DNA of 64,000 nucleotides from Nitrosospira briensis C-128 (lineage in GTDB: Bacteria > Pseudomonadota > Gammaproteobacteria > Burkholderiales > Nitrosomonadaceae): NCBI RefSeq assembly GCF_000619905.2, contig NZ_CP012371.1:2997942-3061941 (forward strand), in the 5' to 3' direction. Within the stretch, counting starts at the first letter, position 1. Every line of letters begins with the position of its first letter. The notes under the pieces were generated by a model. The model saw nothing but the letters and a program-made list of their open reading frames with translations. It did not search any database and was not told the DNA's origin. A program made the position numbers and the translations under genes. Positions 26,896-35,231 of the stretch are shown piece by piece.

Positions 26896-28614
26896 ATGCT
26901 GCGTGAACTGATTTCCAGAGATATGAAGAGACTTGCTGGCGCGGTATATCACGCCAGAGGCACCACCTATTTCGAACAAGGCCTGGTGAAATTGATCGAT
27001 GAGAATGACAGCGACATCATCGCTTGCGTTGCAGGCACATATGATTATGAAGTGCGGCTATGGCAGGAAGACGATGAGCTAATGTACGAGTGCAGTTGCC
27101 CGGTGGGGCAGGATGGCGATTTCTGCAAGCATTGCGTTGCAACCGGTCTTGCGCTGCTCGCAAAGCGCGTGGGAAAGAAGCAGCACTCCGCCATGGATAA
27201 CATTCGCAACTATCTGGAGACGCTGGAAGCGGACGCGTTGATGGGCATCATTACGCATGCCTGCAAACATGACAAGCGCTTGCGCGAGAGGTTCCTGCTG
27301 GTGGCGCGGGGACGCGGAAATTCCAAATCGGCAGTCAAGGCATGGAAGGATGCGTTAAATCGCGCCACGGTTACACGCAGATTTATTGATTATCATGAAA
27401 TGCATTCCTTCGCGGCGGGTATTCAGGAAATTATCGATGGGCTGGGAGACTGGGTTTCAGGTGGGCGGGCAGCCCAAGCCATTGACCTGGCGGAATACGC
27501 GGCAAGCAAGGTGGAAAAACTGGTTGGTGAATGCGACGATTCCAACGGGGAATTGGGTGATCTTCTGGACAGCATCGGCCAGGTTCACCTGGCGGCCTGC
27601 CGGGTGGCGCGCCCTGATCCGGAGGCGCTGGCTGGCCGGTTGCTGGGGCATGAGCTGGGCGATGAGCTGGATACTTTCACCGATGCCGCGGCACGCTATG
27701 CTGATGTACTGGGGGAAAAGGGATTGGCGGAGTATCGTCGTCTGGCCGAGCTGGAATGGCAGAAAATTCAACCATTACCCCCGGGATCCTCGCAGTCTGA
27801 TCGATGGGATGGGAATCGCTATCGCATCACGCGAATTATGGAAACATTGGCGAAGCAAAGCGGCAACGTGGAAGAACTGGTGGCGGTAAAATCCCGTGAC
27901 CTTTCACTGGCGTGGCATTTTCTCGAAATCGCCGAAATTTACCGGGACGCAAAAAAGGGAGAAATGGCATTCGAATGGGCGCAACGCGGATTGGCGGCGT
28001 TCCCCGTAAACACCGATTCGCGCTTGCGGGATTTCCTGATCGAGGAATATTTGCATCGTGGCACAGGAGAAAAAGCCATGGGTCTTGCATGGATCCAGTT
28101 TGAAGAAGATCCATGTCTGGAAAACTACATAAAACTGAACAATGTCACAACCAAGCTGAATAATTGGCCGACCTGGCGTGACAAGGCATTGGCATATCTT
28201 CGGAATAGAATCGCTCGCGCGTTTGCTGAAAGAGGCAAATCTCGTTTTGGTGGAGTGGAAGCGCCGGATCAATCGCCCCTGGTAGAAATTTTCCTCTGGG
28301 AAAAGAATGCCGAAGCGGCATGGCAGGAAGCCCAGTCAGGAATTTGCCACGAAAAATTATGGGTCAAGCTCGCAGAGCTTCGCGCGAAAGAACATCCCCA
28401 AGACGCCATAACAGTTTATCGGCGCCAGATTGCGCGCCTGGTGCAACAGACCAACAATCATTCTTACGAAGAAGCCATCGAACTGATCAAGAAAATCAAA
28501 CCGCTCATGATACGTGTTAGCGGTGCGTCAAGCGTGAGCGACTACCTCGCCGAGCTGCGTATCATATTCAAAGCCAAACGTAATTTCATGAAAATGCTGG
28601 ACCAGCTTCGCTAA
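26896..28614 (+). CDS. SWIM zinc-finger protein
   Basis: 572 residues from the ATG at 26896; TTG at 26890 is also in frame. Residues ~60-85 hold the SWIM motif (CxCxnCxH: YECSCPVGQDGDFCKHCVA), a zinc fold reported to bind DNA or protein. The remaining 480 residues are helical repeats, with LAALPRY-free pairs such as AYLRNRIARAFAERGK and CHEKLWVKLAELRAKEHP, resembling TPR-like scaffold. Similar proteins occur in many bacteria without assigned function. No clear ribosome-binding site. Confidence 0.78.
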   Translation: MLRELISRDMKRLAGAVYHARGTTYFEQGLVKLIDENDSDIIACVAGTYDYEVRLWQEDDELMYECSCPVGQDGDFCKHCVATGLALLAKRVGKKQHSAMDNIRNYLETLEADALMGIITHACKHDKRLRERFLLVARGRGNSKSAVKAWKDALNRATVTRRFIDYHEMHSFAAGIQEIIDGLGDWVSGGRAAQAIDLAEYAASKVEKLVGECDDSNGELGDLLDSIGQVHLAACRVARPDPEALAGRLLGHELGDELDTFTDAAARYADVLGEKGLAEYRRLAELEWQKIQPLPPGSSQSDRWDGNRYRITRIMETLAKQSGNVEELVAVKSRDLSLAWHFLEIAEIYRDAKKGEMAFEWAQRGLAAFPVNTDSRLRDFLIEEYLHRGTGEKAMGLAWIQFEEDPCLENYIKLNNVTTKLNNWPTWRDKALAYLRNRIARAFAERGKSRFGGVEAPDQSPLVEIFLWEKNAEAAWQEAQSGICHEKLWVKLAELRAKEHPQDAITVYRRQIARLVQQTNNHSYEEAIELIKKIKPLMIRVSGASSVSDYLAELRIIFKAKRNFMKMLDQLR

Positions 28615-28725
28615 TGCCACTGCCACTCGTTATTTTTTCTTTATATGTTGCTCCCGAACCTTGCCTTGACATGGGTGCCATACTTGTTAAAAGGATTCTA
28701 CCCCGCCAAAATGAGGCCATTTCAG

Positions 28726-28880
28726 AGTAGGGCGGGTTCTACCCGCCGGATGGCTGCCAATCCAACAGACAAATAACAATACCAAACTCCCGCCGCTATC
28801 GAGAACCGGGAGAAAGCCATTTCTGATGATCGCCGGGCGGAAAACTATATTTTTTAAGAGTAACGCACATTGCGCTGCCC
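28726..28880 (+). pseudogene. Decayed RAYT copy 2
   Basis: Begins with AGTAGGGCGGGTTCTACCC and CGGATGGCTGCCAATCCAAC as in copy 1, then fragments of the RAYT 5' end (CGCCGCTATCGAGAACCGGG, GATCGCCGGGCGGAAAAC, CACATTGCGCTGCC). It is internally deleted relative to the intact gene and has no open frame. It shares the leader with copy 1 more closely than with the intact gene. Confidence 0.78.
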
Positions 28881-29145
28881 GCGTTGTCCTCGCTGCCGGT
28901 ATTGAGTTTTATGGAATACCCTCGAGTTGGAAGTGAGAATTTTCACGAGGTGCGACACGGCATAGTAATGTACCGAACGCGCACGAATATAAAGGTTATA
29001 GAATTAGAGTTGCTGGCATGACCCGTCGCCACAGCACCGGTGTAAAGTGCCCGGTCCTGGTGGCTATACAGCAACCTGAAGCGTTCAGGAAAATAAAATC
29101 CTGATTTATCAAACCTCACTCATTCAATACAAATAGGAGCCATTG

Positions 29146-29644
29146 ATGCAAATCGAAGAGCAACACGATGCCGCATTAAAAAAAGTGGCTGAAATGGTAG
29201 GAGACACAAAATTTGCCATGCTGACCATCATGGAGAGAGATGGCACCTTGCGCAGTCGCCCCATGTCGACGATGCAACTTGATGCTGACGGCAACCTTTG
29301 GTTTTTTACGTCGCAGTCGTCATTAAAGTTTGTGGAAGGGCAGCGGCAGTGGCAAGTCAACCTTTGCTATGTCCGCACGGATAAGCAGGATTACCTTTCC
29401 ATATCCGGCAGCGCGCAATTCGTCCATGACAACGAGAAAATGAAAGACTTGTGGACGCCAGAGATAAAGCCCTGGTTTCCAAACGGGCTGGACGATCCGG
29501 ACTTGACCTTGCTCAAGGTCAGCATTGTGGAAGCGGAATACTGGGATGGGCCCCGATAGCACGGTAGAGCGTACTATGGGGCTGGCCAAAGCTCTTATTA
29601 CCGGAAATACCGACGTGCTTGGCGAAAGTCGCAAGATAGAATAG
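29146..29644 (+). pseudogene. Pyridoxamine 5'-phosphate oxidase-family (general stress) protein, frameshifted
   Basis: From the ATG at 29146 (AGGAG 7 bases upstream) the frame runs 137 residues with the FMN-binding split-barrel pattern (KFAMLTIMERDGTLRSRPM, NLWFFTSQSSLK, SISGSAQFVHD). It ends at a stop after EYWDGPR. The next frame continues the expected C-terminus (STVERTMGLAKALITGNTD, then VLGESRKIE) to 29644, so one extra C in the run near 29555 splits the gene. In the family the tail completes the flavin site. A sequencing error is possible. Confidence 0.85.
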
Positions 29645-29672
29645 CCAAGGATGGGGCGGAAGGCAGCACAAC

Positions 29673-29839
29673 TAGCCCGGATGTTTCATAAATTCGCGTG
29701 ATGATTGTGCAGGATTTTGTTTTGCAGGGGGATTTTGTGAAAGAGTGGCGTAGTTATTCATACGCCCGACTGAACGAAATTTTCATACGAAACAAAAGAC
29801 CAGCAAGGGCGCGCATCAATTTATGAAACATCCGGGCTA
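29673..29839. mobile_element. MITE, 167 bp, with 22-bp perfect terminal inverted repeats
   Basis: Left end TAGCCCGGATGTTTCATA... at 29673-29694 is the exact inverse of 29818-29839. No coding capacity. It is flanked by TA, and the related sequence at 31321-31328 has a single TA at the matching place, meaning it inserted at TA and duplicated it. The parent transposon is not in the window; TA-targeting families such as IS630 are candidates by inference. Confidence 0.9.
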
Positions 29840-29859
29840 ATACAGGGCTCAGAGTTATT

Positions 29860-30090
29860 TTAGCCAGCGTGAAAACTGGCGCACACTACGCCAGCACGCG
29901 AGCCCTCCACCGCCTCCCCTAATAGTTCTACTTCAATGTCTTCCGGATCCGCCCAGGATTCGTCAATCCACTCCTCTTCGCCAGAGGGATGAGTAAGCTG
30001 TGCCGCCTCCTCGGATTCAGCAATGACAACAGCGGTATCGTAGGTGTTAAAACCCGTATTCTCATACTGAGAAATGAGATAAATGTTCAT
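29860..30090 (-). CDS. Small acidic hypothetical protein
   Basis: 76 residues, start preceded by AGGAGGTGGC. The pattern MNIYLISQYENTGFNTYDTAVVIAESEEAAQ..HP is found in small bacterial proteins of unknown function, often near phage or accessory genes. Very acidic (EEEWIDESWADPEDIEVE). It begins 21 bp beyond the right end of the MITE. No function assigned. Confidence 0.6.
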   Translation of the reverse strand: MNIYLISQYENTGFNTYDTAVVIAESEEAAQLTHPSGEEEWIDESWADPEDIEVELLGEAVEGSRAGVVCASFHAG

Positions 30091-30351
30091 GCCACCTCCT
30101 CTTGCCTCGAAATCAACAGTGTATCAATTAAATCACCAACAATATGCCGGGGAACCTGGGCGCAGGGGGACAAAATAGATGGGATTACGCGGGTTGCATG
30201 AAAATCCCAAGCGCGGGGTCTTGCCTGATCCAACCCATTACCCCCATAGGGAACCCAAGACTTAAACATGCAAGGTTGTATGGAATAATCAGATGGTGAA
30301 GTACATCCCCACCTTAATGTCGATAGAAATTTCTACTCCCAGGTTTGATCG

Positions 30352-31170
30352 ATGTTAACGACAACATGGCAAGACCTCCTGAACCCGGGAGGAGCGACTG
30401 ACTTCTTTTCTCGCAGGGAATTCCCACCATTCGAACCAGAGGCAGCCCATGAGTACAGTCGCGCCAATGCGCTGTGGCTCGCGGAGCTCAGCCGATTGAT
30501 TTATCGACAAGATATCGAGGAAGTGATAACGGCTCCGCGGCCGACCCGAGCTCGCTTTTTGGAAAAGGCGGGATTGAAACAGCGTGCCTTTTTTGCTTCA
30601 CCGGAAATGGATACTCACGCAATGCTCGTTGAACCCATGGTTTCACCTTCCTTTGCAATTCTGGTATTCAGAGGTACCGATAGCAACAGGGATTATGTTA
30701 CCGACTTTGAATGTGGAATACTTCCATGGGACCGAAACGAAGTAGGGATTCACAAGGGTTTTAAAAAGGCGCTTGACTCGGTGTGGGATAAGATTGAGAA
30801 GGAGCTCTCCCCGCTTGTCTGCCCGATCTTCTATACGGGTCATAGTTTAGGCGGAGCGCTAGCCACTTTAGCGGCATCGCGATATAAACCGCGGGCGGTT
30901 TATACATTTGGATCACCGCGGGTGGGAAACGAAGCATTTGTTACGTCCCTGCAAACACTACCAATCCATCGCGTTGTTGACAATAAAGATGCAGCAGCGC
31001 TGCTTCCGCCTGAAGTATTGGGATTTCGCCATGTTGGTTTATTACAATTGCTTATGGAGCCACAAACCGAAGCCAAAGAAAACTCCTTTTTTGCACCGCT
31101 AAAGGTCTTTGGAGAACCCCCAAGGCCATTGGCAGATCATGCACCGGTTAATTATGTCGACAGAATATGA
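30352..31170 (+). CDS. Lipase class 3 family protein
   Basis: 272 residues. TGHSLGGALATLAA carries the nucleophile serine of the alpha/beta-hydrolase fold, preceded by the FRGTD strand. Aspartate in RVVDNKDA and histidine in LADHAPVNYV are the likely triad partners. No signal peptide, so probably cytoplasmic or unusually secreted. Acts on lipid esters by family; substrate unknown. Confidence 0.85.
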   Translation: MLTTTWQDLLNPGGATDFFSRREFPPFEPEAAHEYSRANALWLAELSRLIYRQDIEEVITAPRPTRARFLEKAGLKQRAFFASPEMDTHAMLVEPMVSPSFAILVFRGTDSNRDYVTDFECGILPWDRNEVGIHKGFKKALDSVWDKIEKELSPLVCPIFYTGHSLGGALATLAASRYKPRAVYTFGSPRVGNEAFVTSLQTLPIHRVVDNKDAAALLPPEVLGFRHVGLLQLLMEPQTEAKENSFFAPLKVFGEPPRPLADHAPVNYVDRI

Positions 31171-31242
31171 ATTTTCCCTGAAAAAACGTTCAGTAGTAGC
31201 ACCTGTTTTTGTAAAAACCCTGGTTTCCAAACAGGTTGGATG

Positions 31243-31300
31243 ACTTACCACCGGCAATACTGATGCGCTTGGCGAACATGGCAAGATAGAATAGCCAAGG
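31243..31300 (+). pseudogene. Ghost 3' end of a second flavin-oxidase copy
   Basis: TTGNTDALGEHGKIE and a stop at the same place as in 29146-29644, with the downstream sequence (ATAGCCAAGGATGGGGTGAA) also shared to about 31327. Nothing upstream of 31243 resembles the gene. It is the leftover of a duplication or of a lost paralog. Confidence 0.8.
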
Positions 31301-31384
31301 ATGGGGTGAAATGCAGCACAACTAATACAGACGGATGTCCATGGGGCTTATCATGCAACCGCTAGTCAATTTAGGGCATCCTAG

Positions 31385-31403
31385 GTATGATGTATAGTCA
31401 TAC
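31385..31403 (+). promoter_or_regulatory. Candidate operator of the MazEF-like pair
   Basis: GTATGA-N7-TCATAC, 18 bp before the antitoxin ATG. Position and symmetry fit autoregulation by a ribbon-helix-helix antitoxin. Inference from sequence only. Confidence 0.55.
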
Positions 31404-31420
31404 TAAAGAGTGATGATGCC

Positions 31421-31663
31421 ATGAGTAAAGCAAAAATAGCGATTACCCTTGAAGAAGAAACCCTGGAAAAGGTCGACCGCCTCGTTGGGTTGCACGTTTT
31501 TCCGAACCGGAGCCGCGTTATTCAGGAAGCAGTTGAGGAAAAACTTGAACGCCTTGAGAAGAATCGCTTGGCGACGGAGTGTGCCAAGCTGGACCCAGCC
31601 TTCGAGCGGATGCTTGCTGAGGAAGGTTTGTCCGAGGATCTGGCGGCATGGCCAGAATATTAA
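31421..31663 (+). CDS. Ribbon-helix-helix antitoxin (CopG/MazE type)
   Basis: 80 residues. The N-terminus [19 protein letters not shown] and the [17 protein letters not shown] helix form the ribbon-helix-helix fold that binds DNA as a dimer. The acidic C-terminal tail ([14 protein letters not shown]) is the expected toxin-binding arm. It overlaps the toxin gene by 16 bases, as in translationally coupled TA pairs. A palindrome sits upstream at 31385. Confidence 0.88.
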   Translation: MSKAKIAITLEEETLEKVDRLVGLHVFPNRSRVIQEAVEEKLERLEKNRLATECAKLDPAFERMLAEEGLSEDLAAWPEY

Positions 31664-31986
31664 GAGGCGAGATCCGCTGGGCTGATCTAAATCCGGTGCG
31701 AGGCCGGGAACAAGCAGGGCTAAGGCCCGTTCTTGTTCTTAGTCAGGATGTTTTCAATGAACGTTCAGGTACCGTTATTGCTATGGCGCTTACCACTCAG
31801 GCTCAGCGAGCGGGATTTCCGCTAACCTTTGAGCTGCACGACATTGAGGTTGGAAAGCGTTCGTGGGTCAAGATCAGCCAGATCAGGACACTTGCGGTGG
31901 AACGCGTCGGAAAGAAAATAGGTAAAGCGTCTCCTGAGCAACTTTTGCAGATAGTTGAGGGGCTGAACGAAATTATAGGGGCATGA
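31648..31986 (+). CDS. MazF/PemK-family toxin
   Basis: 112 residues. [17 protein letters not shown] and [14 protein letters not shown] are the classic MazF start, followed by [18 protein letters not shown] and [16 protein letters not shown]. By family it is an endoribonuclease that cleaves mRNA at short motifs unless held by the antitoxin just upstream. The frame is intact. Confidence 0.9.
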   Translation: MARILRGEIRWADLNPVRGREQAGLRPVLVLSQDVFNERSGTVIAMALTTQAQRAGFPLTFELHDIEVGKRSWVKISQIRTLAVERVGKKIGKASPEQLLQIVEGLNEIIGA

Positions 31987-32285
31987 CACAGCGGCGATGT
32001 GCTGGGTGTCTGAGCTTCTGGACTTCTCGGGAATAATCCTTGCGCTCTACGGTGTAGATTCCTGCACATTGTCCACGAAGAGGTACTTCAAAGTATATCG
32101 AGTATTAGCTTTGGCGAATCAGCAGGCGCCAATAATCCGGTAAGTCGGATGAAGTCCGCGCGGGTCAAGGCTGGGAGATCCGTGTCGCTGACGGGTGAGA
32201 TCAGCCACCGGCGCTCCGCATCAATTTGGGTAGGAATATCGCTGTGTGGTGCCACAAATAATGTGACCCGATCAGCTAAAACCGC

Positions 32286-32761
32286 TTGCCACAAGATCGA
32301 GCTGTCAATTGCTCGCTCCTCAAAAGCGATACGCACACGCTTGTGCTGCCCGCGATCTCGGCTTCTGATGTCGTGCGTCGTGCTCTGGCAGACTCTGATA
32401 ACTTGCTTGCCACTTCAGGAGCACCAAGTGCGATCGACAGGCTTCACACGGCCATGCCGGATACTTGAAGTCCGTTTGCAAGGAAAGTGCGATATCGCTC
32501 GCCGATGACGCAACTCTTACGCAGGCATATAAGGCCCTTCGTATCCAACATCCAGCACTGCAATCATTGGGCGAGCATGACGGCGAGATAGGAAGAATTT
32601 TGGCATCATTTGCTTCTGTTCTCGATGCGCTCAATACCCTTCGCAACCATGGGAGCGTTGCCCATCCTAACGAGAATATCGTCGGGCTTGCTGAGGGTGC
32701 ATTGGTGGTTAATGCCGTCCGAACGATCTTCCACTATCTGAGCCAGAAGATTCGTTCATAA
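32286..32761 (+). pseudogene. Abi_C-domain (abortive infection) gene, frameshifted
   Basis: Two frames join into one product. 32286-32467 reads LPAISASDVVRRALADSDN then APSAIDRLHTAM, and 32465-32761 continues GYLKSVCKESAISLADDAT to TLRNHGSVAHPNE and ALVVNAVRTIFHYL. The later part is the C-terminal abortive-infection domain (Abi_C). A one-base deletion near 32462 breaks it. The start is uncertain and the 5' end may be lost. It lies between the TA pair and the split Gabija-like locus. Confidence 0.75.
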
Positions 32762-32881
32762 GTGTGGGCGTGTAGGTTTGCATACTAATGCCGCCCAGAT
32801 CTCGTATCACGGCTTGCTCGCAGTAAAAGTCTGAACGCGGCGGCGGCCATTTCCTTGCGCAATCATTCGAGCGGGAATCAC

Positions 32882-33103
32882 TTAGGCTGCCACGAAGACG
32901 GCCCCAGTGTGGATTGCCTCATCTTCAAAAAGATCAAGCTGACGCAGGTGCGCCTCTGCCTGCTCAGGATCGGCCGTGAAGAGAACGACCGCTAGGTCTT
33001 TCAAGGCCCTCGTGCAGCTCACATAGAAAAGACGGCGCGTTCGATCCACAGTTGTTTCCTCGCCAGCATCAATGTGTTTTCGGTCGCTATCTGAGAGTTC
33101 TTC
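32882..33103 (-). pseudogene. 3' fragment of the UvrD-like (GajB-type) helicase
   Basis: Reads EELSDSDRKHIDAGEETTV then DRTRRLFYVSCTRALKDLAV and ends VFVAA-stop at 32882. The VDRTRRLFYVSCTRA block is helicase motif VI, missing from the helicase body at 35224-36975 on the other strand. Joined at the AAGAACT core, this adds 70 residues in frame to the body. Upstream of the core on this strand there is unrelated reading frame, so the fragment has no start of its own. Confidence 0.88.
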
Positions 33104-35231
33104 GTGCTGGAAAACTTTCGATGAAGCTGAGAATGTCAATCTGGCCGACCCGATTCCCGAGGGTTTCTCACTTCCAAGCATAGACCTTGATCTCTGGTTC
33201 GAGGTTGCAGCGCCAGACCTCTATCTAGTAATTCCCTTGCTTCCGAGCACGGCATGGGAGGGAACCAAGGTCGGTATACGAGTTTCGCTGACCGCTCGAA
33301 GCTCCATTAGCCTCATTCAAAACTACCAAGAAGCTAAGGCCAAAGGTACTGGACAGGCTGCGGAACTGCCGCCAGAGTCGCAATATGTTCCCTGGCCTCG
33401 CTCCATGACGGACTATCTCCAGCGCGAGTTCAAGAACGAATATGAGCTGCGCTACTTCATCTTGGACCGCACGCAATTCGATGAAAACTTCCGCGAAATC
33501 GGCGCCTATGTTCCAGATGAGCTAGGTGGAGAGCCAGGCGGCGGAACAATTCTAAAATCGCTTATCCATATCGACAACCTGGGGGCGCAGCGACACCTTG
33601 CTGATCCTAATCCGGAAGCTGGTAGTAGATCGGAAGACCTATCAAAGCGTTTAAGCCGTTTCTACAAGCGCAACCTTAATCAGAGGCAAGACGATCACAC
33701 AGCACTTAGGGCGCTGTTCGACTCTGAGCAAGCGCTTAACATTCACTTAGATGGGGTATTCAAGCCGACGCTTGATCGGCTTGCCAAACTTGGCTATCCG
33801 GGCATTAATAACCCGCGATTGAAGATTATGTCGGCGCTAGACCCAGCCCACGTCATGAGCCAGGACGCGCGAGTCCACTATCAGATCGGAGATGGTGAAG
33901 ATACTGCCACCCTTCCTGACAGTTATAACGGGCTTGGATTCAAAAATTTGATCTACATGGTCGTGGAGATTCTCGACGCCCAAGTTAGGTGGGCGTCGAT
34001 GGACAATCGCCCTCCATTGCACCTGATTTTCGTGGAGGAACCAGAGGCCCATCTACACGCCCAACTCCAACAGGTCTTCATCCGAAATGTTCTTGAGCTT
34101 CTGAACATAGAGGGCGACGACGGAAGTATTTTTGGCAGTCAGATGGTCATCACGACCCACTCGCCGCACATTCTTTACGAGCGAGGTTTCAAGCCGATTC
34201 GCTACTTCCGACGCAAGAAAGTCGGCAAGGAACAGTTGACAGAAGTTCTAAATCTGTCGGCGTTCTACCAAGCTCAGCCAGGCGATCGTGATTTTCTAGA
34301 ACGATACTTAAAACTGACTCACTGCGATCTATTTTTCTCAGATGCCGCTATTCTCGTTGAAGGCAATGTTGAGAGACTGCTCCTGCCCGTCATGATTCGG
34401 AAGGTCGCGAAGACTCTCCGATCAGCTTGTCTATGCATTTTGGAGGTCGGCGGTGCTTTTGGGCACCGCTTCCAGTCGCTTATCGAGTTTCTCGGTCTGA
34501 CAACGCTGATCATCACCGATATTGATAGCGTCGCCCTTGTAGCTCCGGCGGCCGCCGATGCCGTGGATGACGAGGAAGTCGAGGAGTTCGAGGTTCCAGC
34601 CGACGCGGAAGAAAACGTCGCAGTGCAGGCCCCGGACAATGGTCAAGATCCAGTCGGTGAGCCAGTTGCCCCAGCGCCTAAGAAGAAATACGGCAAGGCT
34701 TGTTTGCCCAGTGAACCGGACGCTGCGACCTCGAATCAAACCCTCATCAAATGGCTTCCGGGGAAGCTCACAATCGAAGACTTGCGTAACGCCTCTGAAG
34801 CTGACAAAACTCATGTGCTCGAAGACGATGCAAAGGTTCGTGTGGCCTATCAGACTGAGCGGGCTATCACTTGGAATGGAGCCACTGAAACCCTCTGCGG
34901 GCGCACGCTAGAGGAGGATTTTGGCCTTGAAAACCCGGAGTGGTCCCAAGCCACGGCGAGGAAGCCTCTGGGCTTGATAGTAAAGGGTGGAGCCGCTGGT
35001 CCTGCCGCTCTTGCCAAAGGCCTTCATGAGAAGGTTTCGCGGAAGAGTTTCGATAAAACGAAGTTTGCGCTCGCCGTCCTTACTGAAGACGAGAATGCTT
35101 GGCATGTACCTGCCTACATCCGTGATGGGCTTTTCTGGCTGAAGGACGAAGTACGGATCGAACTTGAGACCGTGCTGCCCGACGCCGTTCTCATCGCCGA
35201 AGATGTCGCGATTGGAGGCGAGCATGAGTAG
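33096..35231 (+). pseudogene. OLD-family ATPase/TOPRIM nuclease (GajA-type) body, 5' end detached
   Basis: The plus-strand frame (open from 33072) encodes the protein from SSCWKTFDEAENVNL on. It has the Walker B block LIFVEEPEAHLHAQLQ, the switch histidine ITTHSPHILYE, then the TOPRIM nuclease with ILVEGNVERLLLP and LIITDIDSVALV. It lacks Walker A, which lies in the minus-strand fragment at 36966-37142. OLD class 2 nucleases next to a UvrD-type helicase are the Gabija anti-phage arrangement by family knowledge; length (770 when rejoined) is larger than the Bacillus prototype, so a variant is likely. It overlaps the helicase start by 8 bases. Not functional in this orientation. Confidence 0.87.

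Noticed and set aside
32088-32336. 82-codon minus-strand frame next to the Abi_C remnant
   Set aside because: Overlaps the Abi_C frame on the other strand, has no start signal and no recognisable family.
33072-33095. ATG at 33072 as the true start of the OLD-family protein
   Set aside because: The first codons (MCFRSLSE) are the antisense of the helicase 3' end; the protein would lack Walker A. The real start is the GTG at 37142 before inversion.
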